Shown here piece by piece: positions 56,446 to 64,000 of a stretch of DNA of 64,000 bases; position 1 is the stretch's first letter; the number at the start of each line of letters is the position of its first letter. The translations under genes were made by a program, and so were the position numbers. The notes under the pieces were generated by a model that searched no databases, was not told the origin of the DNA, and was given only the letters and a program-made list of their open reading frames with translations. This stretch comes from DASUAS01 sp963720765. GTDB taxonomy: Bacteria > Actinomycetota > Acidimicrobiia > IMCC26256 > DASPTH01. The stretch is from the NCBI GenBank assembly GCA_963720765.1, contig CAVRGS010000002.1, positions 186,001-250,000 on the forward strand, in the 5' to 3' direction.

Positions 56446-59247
56446 TCAGGAAGTCTCCTGCGGCCGTCGCTTCGAGAGCGCGATGCACGCCATGCCCATG
56501 ATCAGGAGCACGATGGCAGCCCATCCGAGCGTTGAGGCTCTCGCCCCGGTGAAGGCGAGCGCGCCCGACGGCGGAGCGGCTGTCGTCCCACCGGCACCCG
56601 CGACGGGTGACGCGCCCCCGGGCCGTGTCGCCGCCGCCGAGACCGCCGATGACGCGACCGTCACCGACCCGTCCGAGGCGCGCACCTGGCAGGTGTAGCT
56701 CTTGCCGGCGGTCAGCCCCTCGACCGTGAGGGTCGTGGTCGTCCCGGTCGCCGATCCGGGTGCTCCAGCTTCCGTCGACACGCACGACGCGGTGTAGATG
56801 AGGGTCGTCGGCGCCTGCGCCGATGCACCCGTCGACGCGCCCGAGACCGTGCCTGCTGTCCCACCTTCCGGGATCACCAGACCCGGCGTGTCGAACGCGA
56901 GGGTCAACGACTCGGTGCCGGGCGTGATGTCGGAGATCACGACCGCGGTGCAGCCGAAGCACCAGTCGTACCCGGTGAGGTGCTGCCCCGGCGCGATCGT
57001 CACCAGGCTCGCGCCCTGCGCGATCGGGTCGGGCCCCCCCTGCGTCTGCTGGTCGAACGAGAGCGGTACCGCGTTCCACCAGAGCGCTTTGAAGGTGGTG
57101 GTCGGCGATTGCGGATCCGCGATCGTCGGGATCGGATCGCCGCCTCCCCCGCAGCCCAGTGCCGCGAGGGCGTACGTGCCCGAAGGGACATCCGTGATCT
57201 GGAAGGTGCCGTCCGGCTGTACGGGTGCGAAGAGCGCGAAGTCGCTCGGTGCGTAGGCCACGACGCACGCGCCGGTCATGGGTGTGCCGTTGAGGTTGAC
57301 CACTCGACCCGACACCGTGCTGACGGCACCGGGTGCCAGCACCGCGTCCACGTGATCCACGACCTCGCCGGCCGCCACGTCCACGACCTGCGCGGTGGCC
57401 GCGGTCGGCTGATCGTCCCACCACTGGCCCGCGTACGTGGGTGTCTCGTTGCAGTCGATGAATTGCACCTTGTACGCACCGGGACCGCTGAGACTGATCG
57501 CATAGTCACCGTTGGCATCGGTGTGGGTGAACCCCCCGAACGCGCTCGGGGTCGTCGCCTGCGCGCAGATGCCTTGGAGCGGATGCCCGTCACCGTCGGT
57601 CACGTGCCCTCGGATCTGGCCTGCGGCCTCGAGTCGGGCATCGATTCCGGTCGTCGTGGAACCGGCGGTCACCACGACCGCGACCGCGGTGGACGAATCC
57701 GGCTGATGGTCCCACCACTGGTCCAGGAACGGGCCCGTGTTGTTGCAGTCGTGGAAGTAGATCAGGAACGAGCCCGGCGGCAAGCCCTGGAGTGCGTACG
57801 TCCCGTCGGCGGCCGTCGTCGCGTCGGCAACGCCGTCGAGCCCGTTCGGAGTGTTCGTGACCGCGTTCACGCACTCGCCCTCGACCGGATCACCGTTCGG
57901 GCCAGTGACGGTGCCACCGACCGTCGCCGACGCGGTGAGCACGGCGTCGACGCCGGCGCGCGTCGGCGCGTCCCCGGGTGTGAGCGTGAGGATGTCGGCG
58001 CTCTTCCACGACGGCTTGGCGTTCCAGAACTGCGTCGCGTACGGCGGGTTGGGACCGTTGGCGGAGAACTGCACGCGGTAGTCGCCCGGCGGCACCGCGC
58101 TCGTCGCGTAATGACCGGAGCTGTCGGTCTGTGCCCACCCACTGGTGCCGGAGCTCACCGGGTTCACGTTCACGTTGATTCCCGCGATCGGGTTGCCGTG
58201 GGAATCGGTGACCATCCCCGCCACCGCGACGCCGCTGGCGAGTTGTGCGTCGACACCCGTTTGGACCTGCCCCCCCGAGAGCGCGATCTGTTGCGCCTCA
58301 CTGAACGATTGCTGGTTGTCGTACCACTGATCGATGTAGATGCTGCCCGAATTGCAGTCGTGGAACTGGATGGCGAAGCTCCCGGGTGGAAGCTGCGTCA
58401 GGCTGTACGTGCCGTCGGGCTGCGTCGTGGTTCCTGCCGCCCAGTCCCATCCCCCGTTGTTCGGGACGTTCGCGTTCACACAGACACCGCCGAGTGGGCT
58501 CCCGCCGGGCCCCGTCACGGTGCCTTGGATCGTGGCCGCGGTCGGGAGCTGCGCGTCGACACCACCGTGCACGGGGGCGTCGCCGCTTGCGAGCGTGAGG
58601 GTGTCGCTGGTGTTCCACGACGGCTTGCCGTTCCAGAACTCGCGGGCGAGCGCCGGCGTGGTCGAGTCGCCGAACTGCACCTTGTAGTCACCAGACGGGA
58701 GTGGGCTGGTGCGGTACGTGCCGTCGGGCTGCGTCTGCACCCCGGTTCCCTGCCCCGGGTTCACCGCGTTCACGTTCACCTGCACGCCCCCGACGGGAGT
58801 GCCGAAGCCGTCGGTCACGGTGCCGGCCACCGAGATTCCCATCGTGAGTTGCACGTCGGACAGCGGCGTGTCGGCGCCCGCGGTCACCGGAACCGTGTCG
58901 GCCGAGCTCGAATCGTCGTGGCCGAGGTACCACTGATCCAGATACTGCGGGGTGGGGGTGCAGTCGTGGAACTGGACCTTGTACGCACCGTCCTGCAAAC
59001 CGGTGACGGAGTACGCGCCGGTGCCGTCGGTCTGGGCGCCAGGGCCGTTCTCGACGTTCACGCAGATGCCGGCGAGCGGGAGGCCCGTGCCGGCGTCGAG
59101 AACGACGCCGGAGACGGAACCGTCTGACCCTGGCGGTGGCGCCGCGCCCGTGGGGATACCCCCGAGCGTGACGACGGCCACGACCAACACGATGCCCGCG
59201 ACTGCGAGCGCGCGCGACCTATGAGCAACCCAGCTCTCCCAAGACAT
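56446..59247 (-). CDS. Large surface protein with seven carboxypeptidase-regulatory-like repeats and an LAFTG sorting signal
   Basis: 933 residues, intact. Signal peptide (ALAVAGIVLVVAVVTLGG, ending TGAAPPP). Seven beta-sandwich repeats of about 105 residues share GTVTGPGGSPLGGVCVNA ... TQPDGTYSLTQLPPGSF ... IQFHDCN ... IDQWYD; they alternate between forms with FHDC...QWW and forms with FxxGxxxPxxATQFWNAKPSW. A fibronectin-like domain (ISDITPGTESLTLAF) and a Ser/Ala/Gly linker precede SGALAFTGARAST, a hydrophobic helix and KRRPQ. This C-terminus is an LAxTG class E sortase signal. Probably a wall-anchored stalk or adhesin. Confidence 0.85.
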   Translation of the reverse strand: MSWESWVAHRSRALAVAGIVLVVAVVTLGGIPTGAAPPPGSDGSVSGVVLDAGTGLPLAGICVNVENGPGAQTDGTGAYSVTGLQDGAYKVQFHDCTPTPQYLDQWYLGHDDSSSADTVPVTAGADTPLSDVQLTMGISVAGTVTDGFGTPVGGVQVNVNAVNPGQGTGVQTQPDGTYRTSPLPSGDYKVQFGDSTTPALAREFWNGKPSWNTSDTLTLASGDAPVHGGVDAQLPTAATIQGTVTGPGGSPLGGVCVNANVPNNGGWDWAAGTTTQPDGTYSLTQLPPGSFAIQFHDCNSGSIYIDQWYDNQQSFSEAQQIALSGGQVQTGVDAQLASGVAVAGMVTDSHGNPIAGINVNVNPVSSGTSGWAQTDSSGHYATSAVPPGDYRVQFSANGPNPPYATQFWNAKPSWKSADILTLTPGDAPTRAGVDAVLTASATVGGTVTGPNGDPVEGECVNAVTNTPNGLDGVADATTAADGTYALQGLPPGSFLIYFHDCNNTGPFLDQWWDHQPDSSTAVAVVVTAGSTTTGIDARLEAAGQIRGHVTDGDGHPLQGICAQATTPSAFGGFTHTDANGDYAISLSGPGAYKVQFIDCNETPTYAGQWWDDQPTAATAQVVDVAAGEVVDHVDAVLAPGAVSTVSGRVVNLNGTPMTGACVVAYAPSDFALFAPVQPDGTFQITDVPSGTYALAALGCGGGGDPIPTIADPQSPTTTFKALWWNAVPLSFDQQTQGGPDPIAQGASLVTIAPGQHLTGYDWCFGCTAVVISDITPGTESLTLAFDTPGLVIPEGGTAGTVSGASTGASAQAPTTLIYTASCVSTEAGAPGSATGTTTTLTVEGLTAGKSYTCQVRASDGSVTVASSAVSAAATRPGGASPVAGAGGTTAAPPSGALAFTGARASTLGWAAIVLLIMGMACIALSKRRPQETS

Positions 59248-59547
59248 GGTCTAGGTGTCGGCATCGACGACAAGCACACTTGAGGTGGATCTGGTGAGGC
59301 GGATCTGGACCTCGGTCGATGCCGATGATCCCGTTCGCTGGGACCGGCGTGACGAACGTCAGCCCGACCGCCACGCCCGCCGCGGCGAGGGCTGCACGCG
59401 GGCCGTCGCCATCGTCGGTGCGGAACAGCGGATGACGTACGTGGAGGTCGCCGTCGTCGGATGCGCCGAGCTCGAGCTCGAAGTGGGTTGCGGGGTCGAC
59501 GAGCACGGCGAAGCCGTCGGACCGGGTGCGAGCGACGGCCGGTTCAT
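59219..59547 (-). CDS. Small Cys-rich protein (one probable frameshift)
   Basis: About 109 residues. The 5' end overlaps the cNMP gene stop (ATG at 59547) and reads MNRPSLAPGPT; one insertion near 59515 is needed to join it to SDGFAVLVDPATHFELELGA, HVRHPLFRTDDGDGPRAAL and the C-terminal LKCACRRCRHLDHVLGELGC with four clustered cysteines. Without the repair the frame would start at GTG 59506. It overlaps the surface-protein start by 29 bp. Family not recognised; the cysteine cluster suggests a metal site. Confidence 0.42.
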
Positions 59548-59933
59548 GACGCGAGGGTGTAGTCGGCGTCGAACGGCACGCACGGGCCGAGCCACGTCGC
59601 GATCCGGTCGTCGATCTCGTGGTCGACGCGCGCCCGGAACGTGGGCATCGCCGTGTACGCGGAGTGGAACTCGCGCAGGTTCATCACGTCGAGCACCAAC
59701 GCGGTGCGAGCCACGATCGTCACCGGGCTCGCGATGGCGCGCACGATCCCGATCTCGCCGAACATGTCTCCCGCATCGAGGCGTGCGAGCTCGCGCCCGT
59801 TGCGGGTCACCTGCACCGTCCCGTCGACCACGATCGCGAACTGTCGGCACGGTGCGCCCTGGCGTGCGAGGACCTCTCCCTGCGCGACGGGGATCGTGGT
59901 GCGGAACTGCTCGGGGCCGCGGCGCGCGTTCAC
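59544..59933 (-). CDS. Cyclic-nucleotide-binding-domain protein
   Basis: 129-residue single cNMP-binding beta-roll: GEVLARQGAPCRQFAIVVDGTVQVTRNGRELARLDAGDMFGEIGIV, with the phosphate-cassette position GEIGIVRAIASPVTIVA. There is no helix-turn-helix, so it is not a Crp-type regulator but a stand-alone sensor or partner. The GTG at 59933 overlaps the VOC stop (GTGA); a second GTG lies three codons upstream. It may act with the small gene that follows. Confidence 0.78.
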   Translation of the reverse strand: MNARRGPEQFRTTIPVAQGEVLARQGAPCRQFAIVVDGTVQVTRNGRELARLDAGDMFGEIGIVRAIASPVTIVARTALVLDVMNLREFHSAYTAMPTFRARVDHEIDDRIATWLGPCVPFDADYTLAS

Positions 59934-60316
59934 TGCGCCCACTCGAAGAGCTCGACCACGTTGCCGGACGGGTCCAGCACGAGGATCTGCTTGCCGGCCG
60001 GTCCGGACACGACGTCGTTGCGGAAGTGCGCGCCGGCGTCGCGCAGACGGGCGACCTCGGCGTCGATGTCGTCGACGATCAGGTGGATCCGGTTCCAGCC
60101 GCCGGGCCCCGGCTTGACGCCGTCGGGCATCGGCTGGCCGGCGGAGCTGTCCGGTCCGGCGAGCAGCAGCCGGAGGTTGCCCCGCCCCACGTCGGCGAAC
60201 ACCGGCGGGAAGCTGTTGAGGGTCTCGAAGCCGAGGACCGTCGTGTAGAAGGCGACGGCCGCCTCGACGTCGTCGACCATGTAGCGGACGCTCACGGTGT
60301 CACTGGGTGCGGTCAT
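59930..60316 (-). CDS. Glyoxalase/VOC-superfamily protein
   Basis: 128-residue single VOC unit: VSVRYMVDDVEAAVAFYTTVLGFETL, then GNLRLLLAGPDSSAG, WNRIHLIVDDIDAEVARLRDAGAHF and KQILVLDPSGNVVELFEWAQ with the metal-ligand Glu near the C-terminus. Could be a glyoxalase, dioxygenase-like or antibiotic-binding protein. First gene of the VOC-cNMP-small protein run. Confidence 0.85.
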   Translation of the reverse strand: MTAPSDTVSVRYMVDDVEAAVAFYTTVLGFETLNSFPPVFADVGRGNLRLLLAGPDSSAGQPMPDGVKPGPGGWNRIHLIVDDIDAEVARLRDAGAHFRNDVVSGPAGKQILVLDPSGNVVELFEWAQ

Positions 60317-60326
60317 CGATCTCCCT

Positions 60327-60380
60327 CTCTCAGCACTTCAGCTCTCAGCACTTCAGTCTCAGCACTCTCAGCACTCTCAG
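60327..60380. repeat. Short tandem repeat
   Basis: Two perfect 15-bp units CTCTCAGCACTTCAG followed by three shortened CTCTCAGCA-type units. It fills the gap between the VOC and ArsR-ArsC genes and may cover the stop of the latter. The number of units is likely to vary between strains. Confidence 0.75.
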
Positions 60381-61150
60381 GACGCCGGCACGCCGTCGGT
60401 CAGCACGGCGAGCAGGAACGCGATGCGGGTCTCGAGGTCGTCGGCCGTTCGCCGGAACGCCACGTACCCGGCCTCGTCGTCGGGGGTGGCCGAAGGGTCG
60501 GGGAGGCTCCAGTGGACGGTCTCGGGGGAGCCCGGGAACTCGGGGCAGACCTCGCGGACCTTGTCGCACAGGGTGATCACCCAGTCGAAGTGCACGTCGG
60601 TGTACACGCCGAGGTGCTTCGACTCCTGGTCGGTGAGGTCGATGCCGTGCTCGTCGCGCATCACCCGGACGGCGTCGGGATGCACCGGCTTGGGGTGAGA
60701 GCCGGCGCTGTACGCGAGGACGGCGCCGTCGGAGCGCTCGCGGGCGAACGCCTCGGCCATCTGAGAGCGGGCGCTGTTGCCGGTGCACAGGAAGAGGACC
60801 TTGGTGGGGCCCGGACCTGCGCTGCTCCCCGCGGGTGGCACGTACCCGGAGTGGAGACCGGGGTGCAGCGCGTCGGCGGTGGCGGTGAGCAGGTCGCGGA
60901 TCCGGCTCAGGTCGGCGGAGTAGTAGGCGTCACGGCCGTCGGCCGAGCTGCGGCGGGTCGAGACCAGGCCGGCGTCGCGGAGCTTGCCGAGGTGGTACGA
61001 GACGAGGTTCTGCGCCTCACCGACGAGACCCGTGAGCTCGTGGACGGTGCGGTCACTCGCGGCGAGCTCGTCGAGCAGTCGCCACCGGAGCGGATGCCCG
61101 ACCAGCTGGAGGAACTCGGGCGGGGTGATGTCCAGACCGGTCGGGACCAC
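60377..61150 (-). CDS. ArsR regulator fused to arsenate-reductase-type phosphatase
   Basis: 257 residues with two domains. Residues about 1-95 are an ArsR winged helix (HPLRWRLLDELAASDRTVHEL, ALVGEAQNLVSYHLGKLRDAGLV, SADGRDAYYSADL). Residues about 115-257 are a low-molecular-weight phosphatase/ArsC with the P-loop VLFLCTGNSARSQMAEAF, YSAGSHPKPVHPDAVRVM, VITLCDKVREVCPEFPG and HWSLPDPSA. The fused layout is known in actinobacteria and couples sensing to arsenate reduction or phosphatase action. Start is GTG 61150. Arsenic genes such as acr3 are not in the window. Divergent from the ArsR at 61294. Confidence 0.88.
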   Translation of the reverse strand: MVPTGLDITPPEFLQLVGHPLRWRLLDELAASDRTVHELTGLVGEAQNLVSYHLGKLRDAGLVSTRRSSADGRDAYYSADLSRIRDLLTATADALHPGLHSGYVPPAGSSAGPGPTKVLFLCTGNSARSQMAEAFARERSDGAVLAYSAGSHPKPVHPDAVRVMRDEHGIDLTDQESKHLGVYTDVHFDWVITLCDKVREVCPEFPGSPETVHWSLPDPSATPDDEAGYVAFRRTADDLETRIAFLLAVLTDGVPAS

Positions 61151-61218
61151 GCCCGGAGATTACATCAACTCAGTTTGATGTGTCGATCCGAGTTGGTGGA
61201 TTGCGTCCGGCTCATCCT

Positions 61219-61277
61219 CAACCAGTCGGTTGACAAGAGGCGTCGACGGACGTAGGTTGCTGTCAACCGATTGGTTG
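61219..61277. promoter_or_regulatory. Paired palindromic operators upstream of the ArsR/SRPBCC operon
   Basis: CAACCAGTCGGTTG (61219-61232) and CAACCGATTGGTTG (61264-61277) are imperfect palindromes that match at 13 of 14 positions when one is inverted. They are 45 bp apart centre to centre, ending 16 bp before the ArsR start. Confidence 0.65.
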
Positions 61278-61293
61278 AACAAGGGAGTCGTCC

Positions 61294-61668
61294 GTGGCCG
61301 ACGACCAGCTCTCCCGCATCTTCAGCGCCCTCGCCGACCCGACCCGGCGCGACATGGTCGCCCGCCTGGCGGTGGGCGACGCCACGGTCGGGGAGCTGGC
61401 CGACCCCTACGACGTCTCCGTCCAGGCGGTGTCCAAGCACGTCAAGGTGCTGGCCGACGCGGGCCTGGTGAGCCAGACCAAGGACGCCCAACGGCGGCCG
61501 TGCCACCTCGAAGCAGAGGTCTTCGACCTGATGACCAAGTGGATCGAGCGATACCGCCGACGAGCACAGGAGCGCTACGACCGCCTCGACGACGTCCTCG
61601 CCGAGATCCGTGGCGAGACCGCAACCCAGACCGACACCGACCACCGAGAACAAGGAGCCGCGTCATGA
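61294..61668 (+). CDS. ArsR-family transcriptional regulator
   Basis: 124-residue winged helix: IFSALADPTRRDMVARLAVGDATVGELA, recognition helix VSVQAVSKHVKVLADAGLV, wing SQTKDAQRRPCHLEAEVFD and the dimer helix WIERYRRRAQERYDRLDDVL. GTG 61294 has AAGGGAG upstream. It begins the regulator-SRPBCC-TIGR03086 operon with ATGA overlaps and probably binds the two palindromes before it. Confidence 0.88.
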   Translation: MADDQLSRIFSALADPTRRDMVARLAVGDATVGELADPYDVSVQAVSKHVKVLADAGLVSQTKDAQRRPCHLEAEVFDLMTKWIERYRRRAQERYDRLDDVLAEIRGETATQTDTDHREQGAAS

Positions 61669-62153
61669 GCGCCATCAGCAACCGCTACCAGGTCGCGATC
61701 GAGGCCGATCCCGAGCTGCCGATCATCCGCATGACCCGCGACTTCGACGCCACGCCGGCGGAGTTGATGCGGGCGCACACCGATCCCGAGCTGTTCGCCC
61801 GCTGGGTCGGCCCCGACGGCACCGAGACCAAGATCCTGGACTGGGACGCCACCACCGGCGGCCGCTGGCGGTTCGTCGGGTGGCTCGACGGCGTCGAGTT
61901 CGCCTTCCACGGGTGCTTCCACGACGTCGGCGAGGACCGCATCGTGCAGACGTTCACGTTCGACGGCCAGCCCGACGACGTCGCGCTGGAGACGCTCTGG
62001 TTCGAGGATCTCGGCGACGGCCGCACGCGCCTCCACGCGCAGTCGCTCGTCGACAGCTTCGAGGGTCGCGACCAGTGGCTGGCCAGCGGCATGGAGACCG
62101 GTGTCGAAGACGGGTACGCGAAGCTCGACGCGCTGCTCGCGGGGCTCCGATGA
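61665..62153 (+). CDS. SRPBCC/AHSA1-type protein
   Basis: 162 residues: PIIRMTRDFDATPAELMRAHTDPELFARWVGPDGTETKILDWDA, GGRWRFVGWLDGVEFAFHGCFHDVG, VQTFTFDGQPDDVALETLWFEDLG and the helix SGMETGVEDGYAKLDALL. This is the usual partner of ArsR regulators of this type. ATGA overlaps on both sides. Confidence 0.88.
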   Translation: MSAISNRYQVAIEADPELPIIRMTRDFDATPAELMRAHTDPELFARWVGPDGTETKILDWDATTGGRWRFVGWLDGVEFAFHGCFHDVGEDRIVQTFTFDGQPDDVALETLWFEDLGDGRTRLHAQSLVDSFEGRDQWLASGMETGVEDGYAKLDALLAGLR

Positions 62154-62704
62154 GCGCCACAGCCGATGAGCACCGCCGCGTCGCGGGCGAGTTCACCGTC
62201 ACCGTCGAAGGGGTCGCGCCCGACGCGTGGGACAACCCCGCGCCGGTCGAAGGTTGGGTCGCGCGCGACGTGGTCGGTCACCTGGTCGAGTGGTTCCCCG
62301 AGTTCCTCGAGGGATCGACCGGCATCGCGCTGCCTGCCGGCCCGTCGGTCGCCGACGACCCCGTGGGTGCCTGGCGCGTCCAGACCGACGCAGTGCAGGC
62401 GCTGCTCGACGATCGCGAGGTTGCCGAGCGGCAGCACGACTTCCCGCACATGGGCCCGATGTCGCTCGAGCAGGTGATCGACATGATCTACATCGCCGAC
62501 GTGTTCATGCACCGGTGGGACCTGGCCCGCGCGACCGGCCAGGACGAGACGCTCGACGCCGAGAGGTGCGCGGCGATGTACGAAGGCATGGTCCCGATGG
62601 ACGAGGTGCTGCGTCAGAGCGGCCAGTACGGACCGCGCGTCGAAGTTCCCGACGACGCCGACGCGCAGACCAAGCTCCTCGCGTTCATCGGCCGCACCCC
62701 GTGA
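62150..62704 (+). CDS. TIGR03086-family metal-binding protein
   Basis: 184 residues. VAPDAWDNPAPVEGWVARDVVGHLVEWFPEFL, then DMIYIADVFMHRWDLARATGQDETLDAERC, the His-containing second half of the DinB/mycothiol-isomerase fold. Third gene of the cassette. Related to 29697-30233, with the gene order changed. Confidence 0.83.
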   Translation: MSATADEHRRVAGEFTVTVEGVAPDAWDNPAPVEGWVARDVVGHLVEWFPEFLEGSTGIALPAGPSVADDPVGAWRVQTDAVQALLDDREVAERQHDFPHMGPMSLEQVIDMIYIADVFMHRWDLARATGQDETLDAERCAAMYEGMVPMDEVLRQSGQYGPRVEVPDDADAQTKLLAFIGRTP

Positions 62705-62708
62705 CCGC

Positions 62709-63578
62709 TCAGCGGTTCACGACTACGGAGAGCTGGGCCGGGCTCACCGGCTGGGTCTCGTGCAGCAGCGTGGTGAGTCGCTCGGCGGTGGCATCGTCGG
62801 CGGCACGCCAGGTGACGAGCTGCTGCGCATCGTCGGCGAGGAGCAACACCTCGAACGCGACGCGCAACGCACCTGCGGTCGGGTGCGTGATCTGCTTCTC
62901 GCCGCGGCGCTTCTCGGCGACAGGGTGCGTCGACCACCGCGTCGAGAATTCGTCGACCACGAGGAGCTCGTCGAGCAGCGCCACGTATGCAGGCTCGTCG
63001 CGCCACCGGGGCTCGGAGGCGCGCAGGCGCGCGACCTGCTCGTCGGCGGCCGCGTCCCAGTCGGCATAGACCGCAGGCGCGGTGGGATGGATGAACACGT
63101 AGCGCGCCAGGTTCACGCGCGGCTCGTCGAGCATCCCGAGCTGAGCGACGAGACGTTCCCATGGTGCGTTCCACGCGACCACGTCTCCGATGCCCCCGAC
63201 GACGAACGCGGGTGTCGAGTCGAGCTCGTCGAGGAGGTGACGCACGCCGGGTGAGATGTCGTTGGCCAGCGGCGTCGCGGTCGGGCACAGCTCGTGCGAC
63301 TGCTCCAGCGCGGCCAGCTTGGCCAGGTGCGTGCGCTCGCCGTCACCGAGTCTGAGCGCGACCGAGAGCGCGGCCAAGACCGAGGCGGACGGGTTGGTGT
63401 CGCGACCTTGTTCGAGACGGGTGAGGTAGTCGATGCTCACGCCCGCGAGTGCGGCCACCTCTTCGCGTCGGAGACCGGGCGTGCGGCGACGGCCGTGGTC
63501 GACGAGCCCGACGTCGGCTGGACGCAGCGCTTCGCGACGGGCCCGCAGATAGGCGCCCAGGTCCGAGGGTTCGCTCAC
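62709..63578 (-). CDS. XRE-family regulator with MmyB-like ligand domain
   Basis: 289 residues. N-terminal helix-turn-helix LGAYLRARREALRPADVGL ... TPGLRREEVAALAGVSIDYLTRLEQGRDTNPSASVLAALSVAL, then the MmyB/PF17765-type domain (VVGGIGDVVAWNAPWERLV, NLARYVFIHPTAPAVYADWD and RGEKQITHPTAGALRVAFEVLLLADD). GTG 63578 starts the protein at VSEPSDLGAYL; an in-frame GTG six codons earlier is possible. Such regulators are believed to bind fatty acids. Convergent with the TIGR03086 gene, 4 bp apart. Confidence 0.88.
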   Translation of the reverse strand: MSEPSDLGAYLRARREALRPADVGLVDHGRRRTPGLRREEVAALAGVSIDYLTRLEQGRDTNPSASVLAALSVALRLGDGERTHLAKLAALEQSHELCPTATPLANDISPGVRHLLDELDSTPAFVVGGIGDVVAWNAPWERLVAQLGMLDEPRVNLARYVFIHPTAPAVYADWDAAADEQVARLRASEPRWRDEPAYVALLDELLVVDEFSTRWSTHPVAEKRRGEKQITHPTAGALRVAFEVLLLADDAQQLVTWRAADDATAERLTTLLHETQPVSPAQLSVVVNR

Positions 63579-63693
63579 CGCTCCAGTGTGCCGCACCGGC
63601 CGGATCCCAGCGTGGCCCCCGCACCCCCAGGATCACCGCGCCCAGGATCAACCCGGCCTTCCTGGCCGCCATCGGCGGGTCGATCATCGACGC

Positions 63694-64000
63694 ATGACCA
63701 CGACCAGCCACACCACGACCACCCAAGACCACGCCCTGCCCCTCGTCGCCGGCCACTGGGCCGTCGACCACGCCCACTCGTCCGTCGGCTTCACGGTTCG
63801 CCACCTCGGCGTGTCGAAGGTCCGCGGCCGCTTCAACACCTTCGACGTCGACGTCGTGATCGGCGACACGCTCGAGAGCACGACGCTCACCGCGACCATC
63901 GACGTGGCGTCGATCGACACCGGCAACGCCGACCGCGACGCGCACGTGCTCAGCCCCGACATCCTCGACGTCGCGAAGCGACCCACCCTCGTGTTCCGTT
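63694..64000 (+). CDS. YceI-family protein (3' end outside window)
   Basis: The first 102 residues are present: a Thr-rich start, then GHWAVDHAHSSVGFTVRHLG, SKVRGRFNTFDVDVVIGD, LTATIDVASIDTGNADRDAH and LSPDILDVAKRPTLVFR. This is the lipocalin-like YceI fold, which binds polyisoprenoids. The family is often exported, but no signal peptide is seen here. The frame is open at base 64000. Confidence 0.88.
   Translation, partial: MTTTSHTTTTQDHALPLVAGHWAVDHAHSSVGFTVRHLGVSKVRGRFNTFDVDVVIGDTLESTTLTATIDVASIDTGNADRDAHVLSPDILDVAKRPTLVFR

Noticed and set aside
56980..59127. 715-residue plus-strand frame
   Set aside because: Opposite the repeat surface protein. Its periodicity is inherited from that gene's repeats.
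60327..60380. CRISPR array
   Set aside because: Units are directly adjacent without spacers and no cas genes are present. No CRISPR array was seen anywhere in the window.

Overview
The window looks like chromosomal DNA of a high-G+C actinobacterium, probably from the Acidimicrobiia or a related uncultured lineage (inference). The evidence is the G+C-rich coding style with many GTG/TTG starts and 4-bp ATGA/GTGA gene overlaps, the actinobacterial trio histidine phosphatase / DUF3090 / SCO1664-like kinase (8045-10051), DUF3151, three TIGR03086/DinB-type genes, an FrhB-type F420 protein, a fatty-acyl-AMP ligase and a short SRP RNA.

Layout. 1-5.0 kb: secreted lipoprotein (partial), lgt, and an ABC ATPase with a MacB/FtsX-type permease. 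5.3-8.0 kb: enoyl-CoA hydratase converging on a purE/gmd/DUF3151 operon. 8.0-13.3 kb: the actinobacterial trio, a membrane glycosyltransferase and a secreted repeat protein. 13.4-21.1 kb: fatty-acyl-AMP ligase, a receiver-like/nitroreductase fusion, nhaA, a surface protein with six neocarzinostatin-like domains, and the FrhB-family protein. 21.1-28.7 kb: metal homeostasis (csoR/copA sharing a CsoR-type operator; metF; efeU-efeO-efeB behind a DtxR/IdeR-like box). 28.7-34.1 kb: small ArsR/SRPBCC/TIGR03086 regulatory cassettes, a second ABC permease and ATPase pair, and a PAP2 phosphatase.

34,196-51,115 is a genomic island of about 16.9 kb. It is bounded by a 57-bp direct repeat of the 3' part of tRNA-Ser(CGA). 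The intact tRNA is at 51,059-51,146 with a tyrosine integrase beside it. The island carries VapBC, a TetR-controlled hydrolase/amidohydrolase group with a duplicated promoter-operator, a small element made of a second tyrosine recombinase between inverted repeats, an IS110 element, a secreted SGNH esterase, a HAD hydrolase, a small P-loop kinase, and an ISL3 element with its 8-bp target duplication.

51.1-64 kb returns to core-like DNA: tadA, an acyl-CoA ligase/amidohydrolase/P450 group, SRP RNA, tRNA-Ser(GGA), a large repeat-containing surface protein with an LAxTG sorting signal, a cNMP-binding protein, a VOC protein, an ArsR-ArsC fusion, another ArsR/SRPBCC/TIGR03086 cassette, an XRE regulator and a YceI protein that runs off the end.

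About 15 genes are split by frameshifts. In nearly all that I checked by reading the join, removing one base restores the frame. This points to single-base insertion errors in the assembly rather than to gene decay, so such genes are annotated here as full-length CDS.
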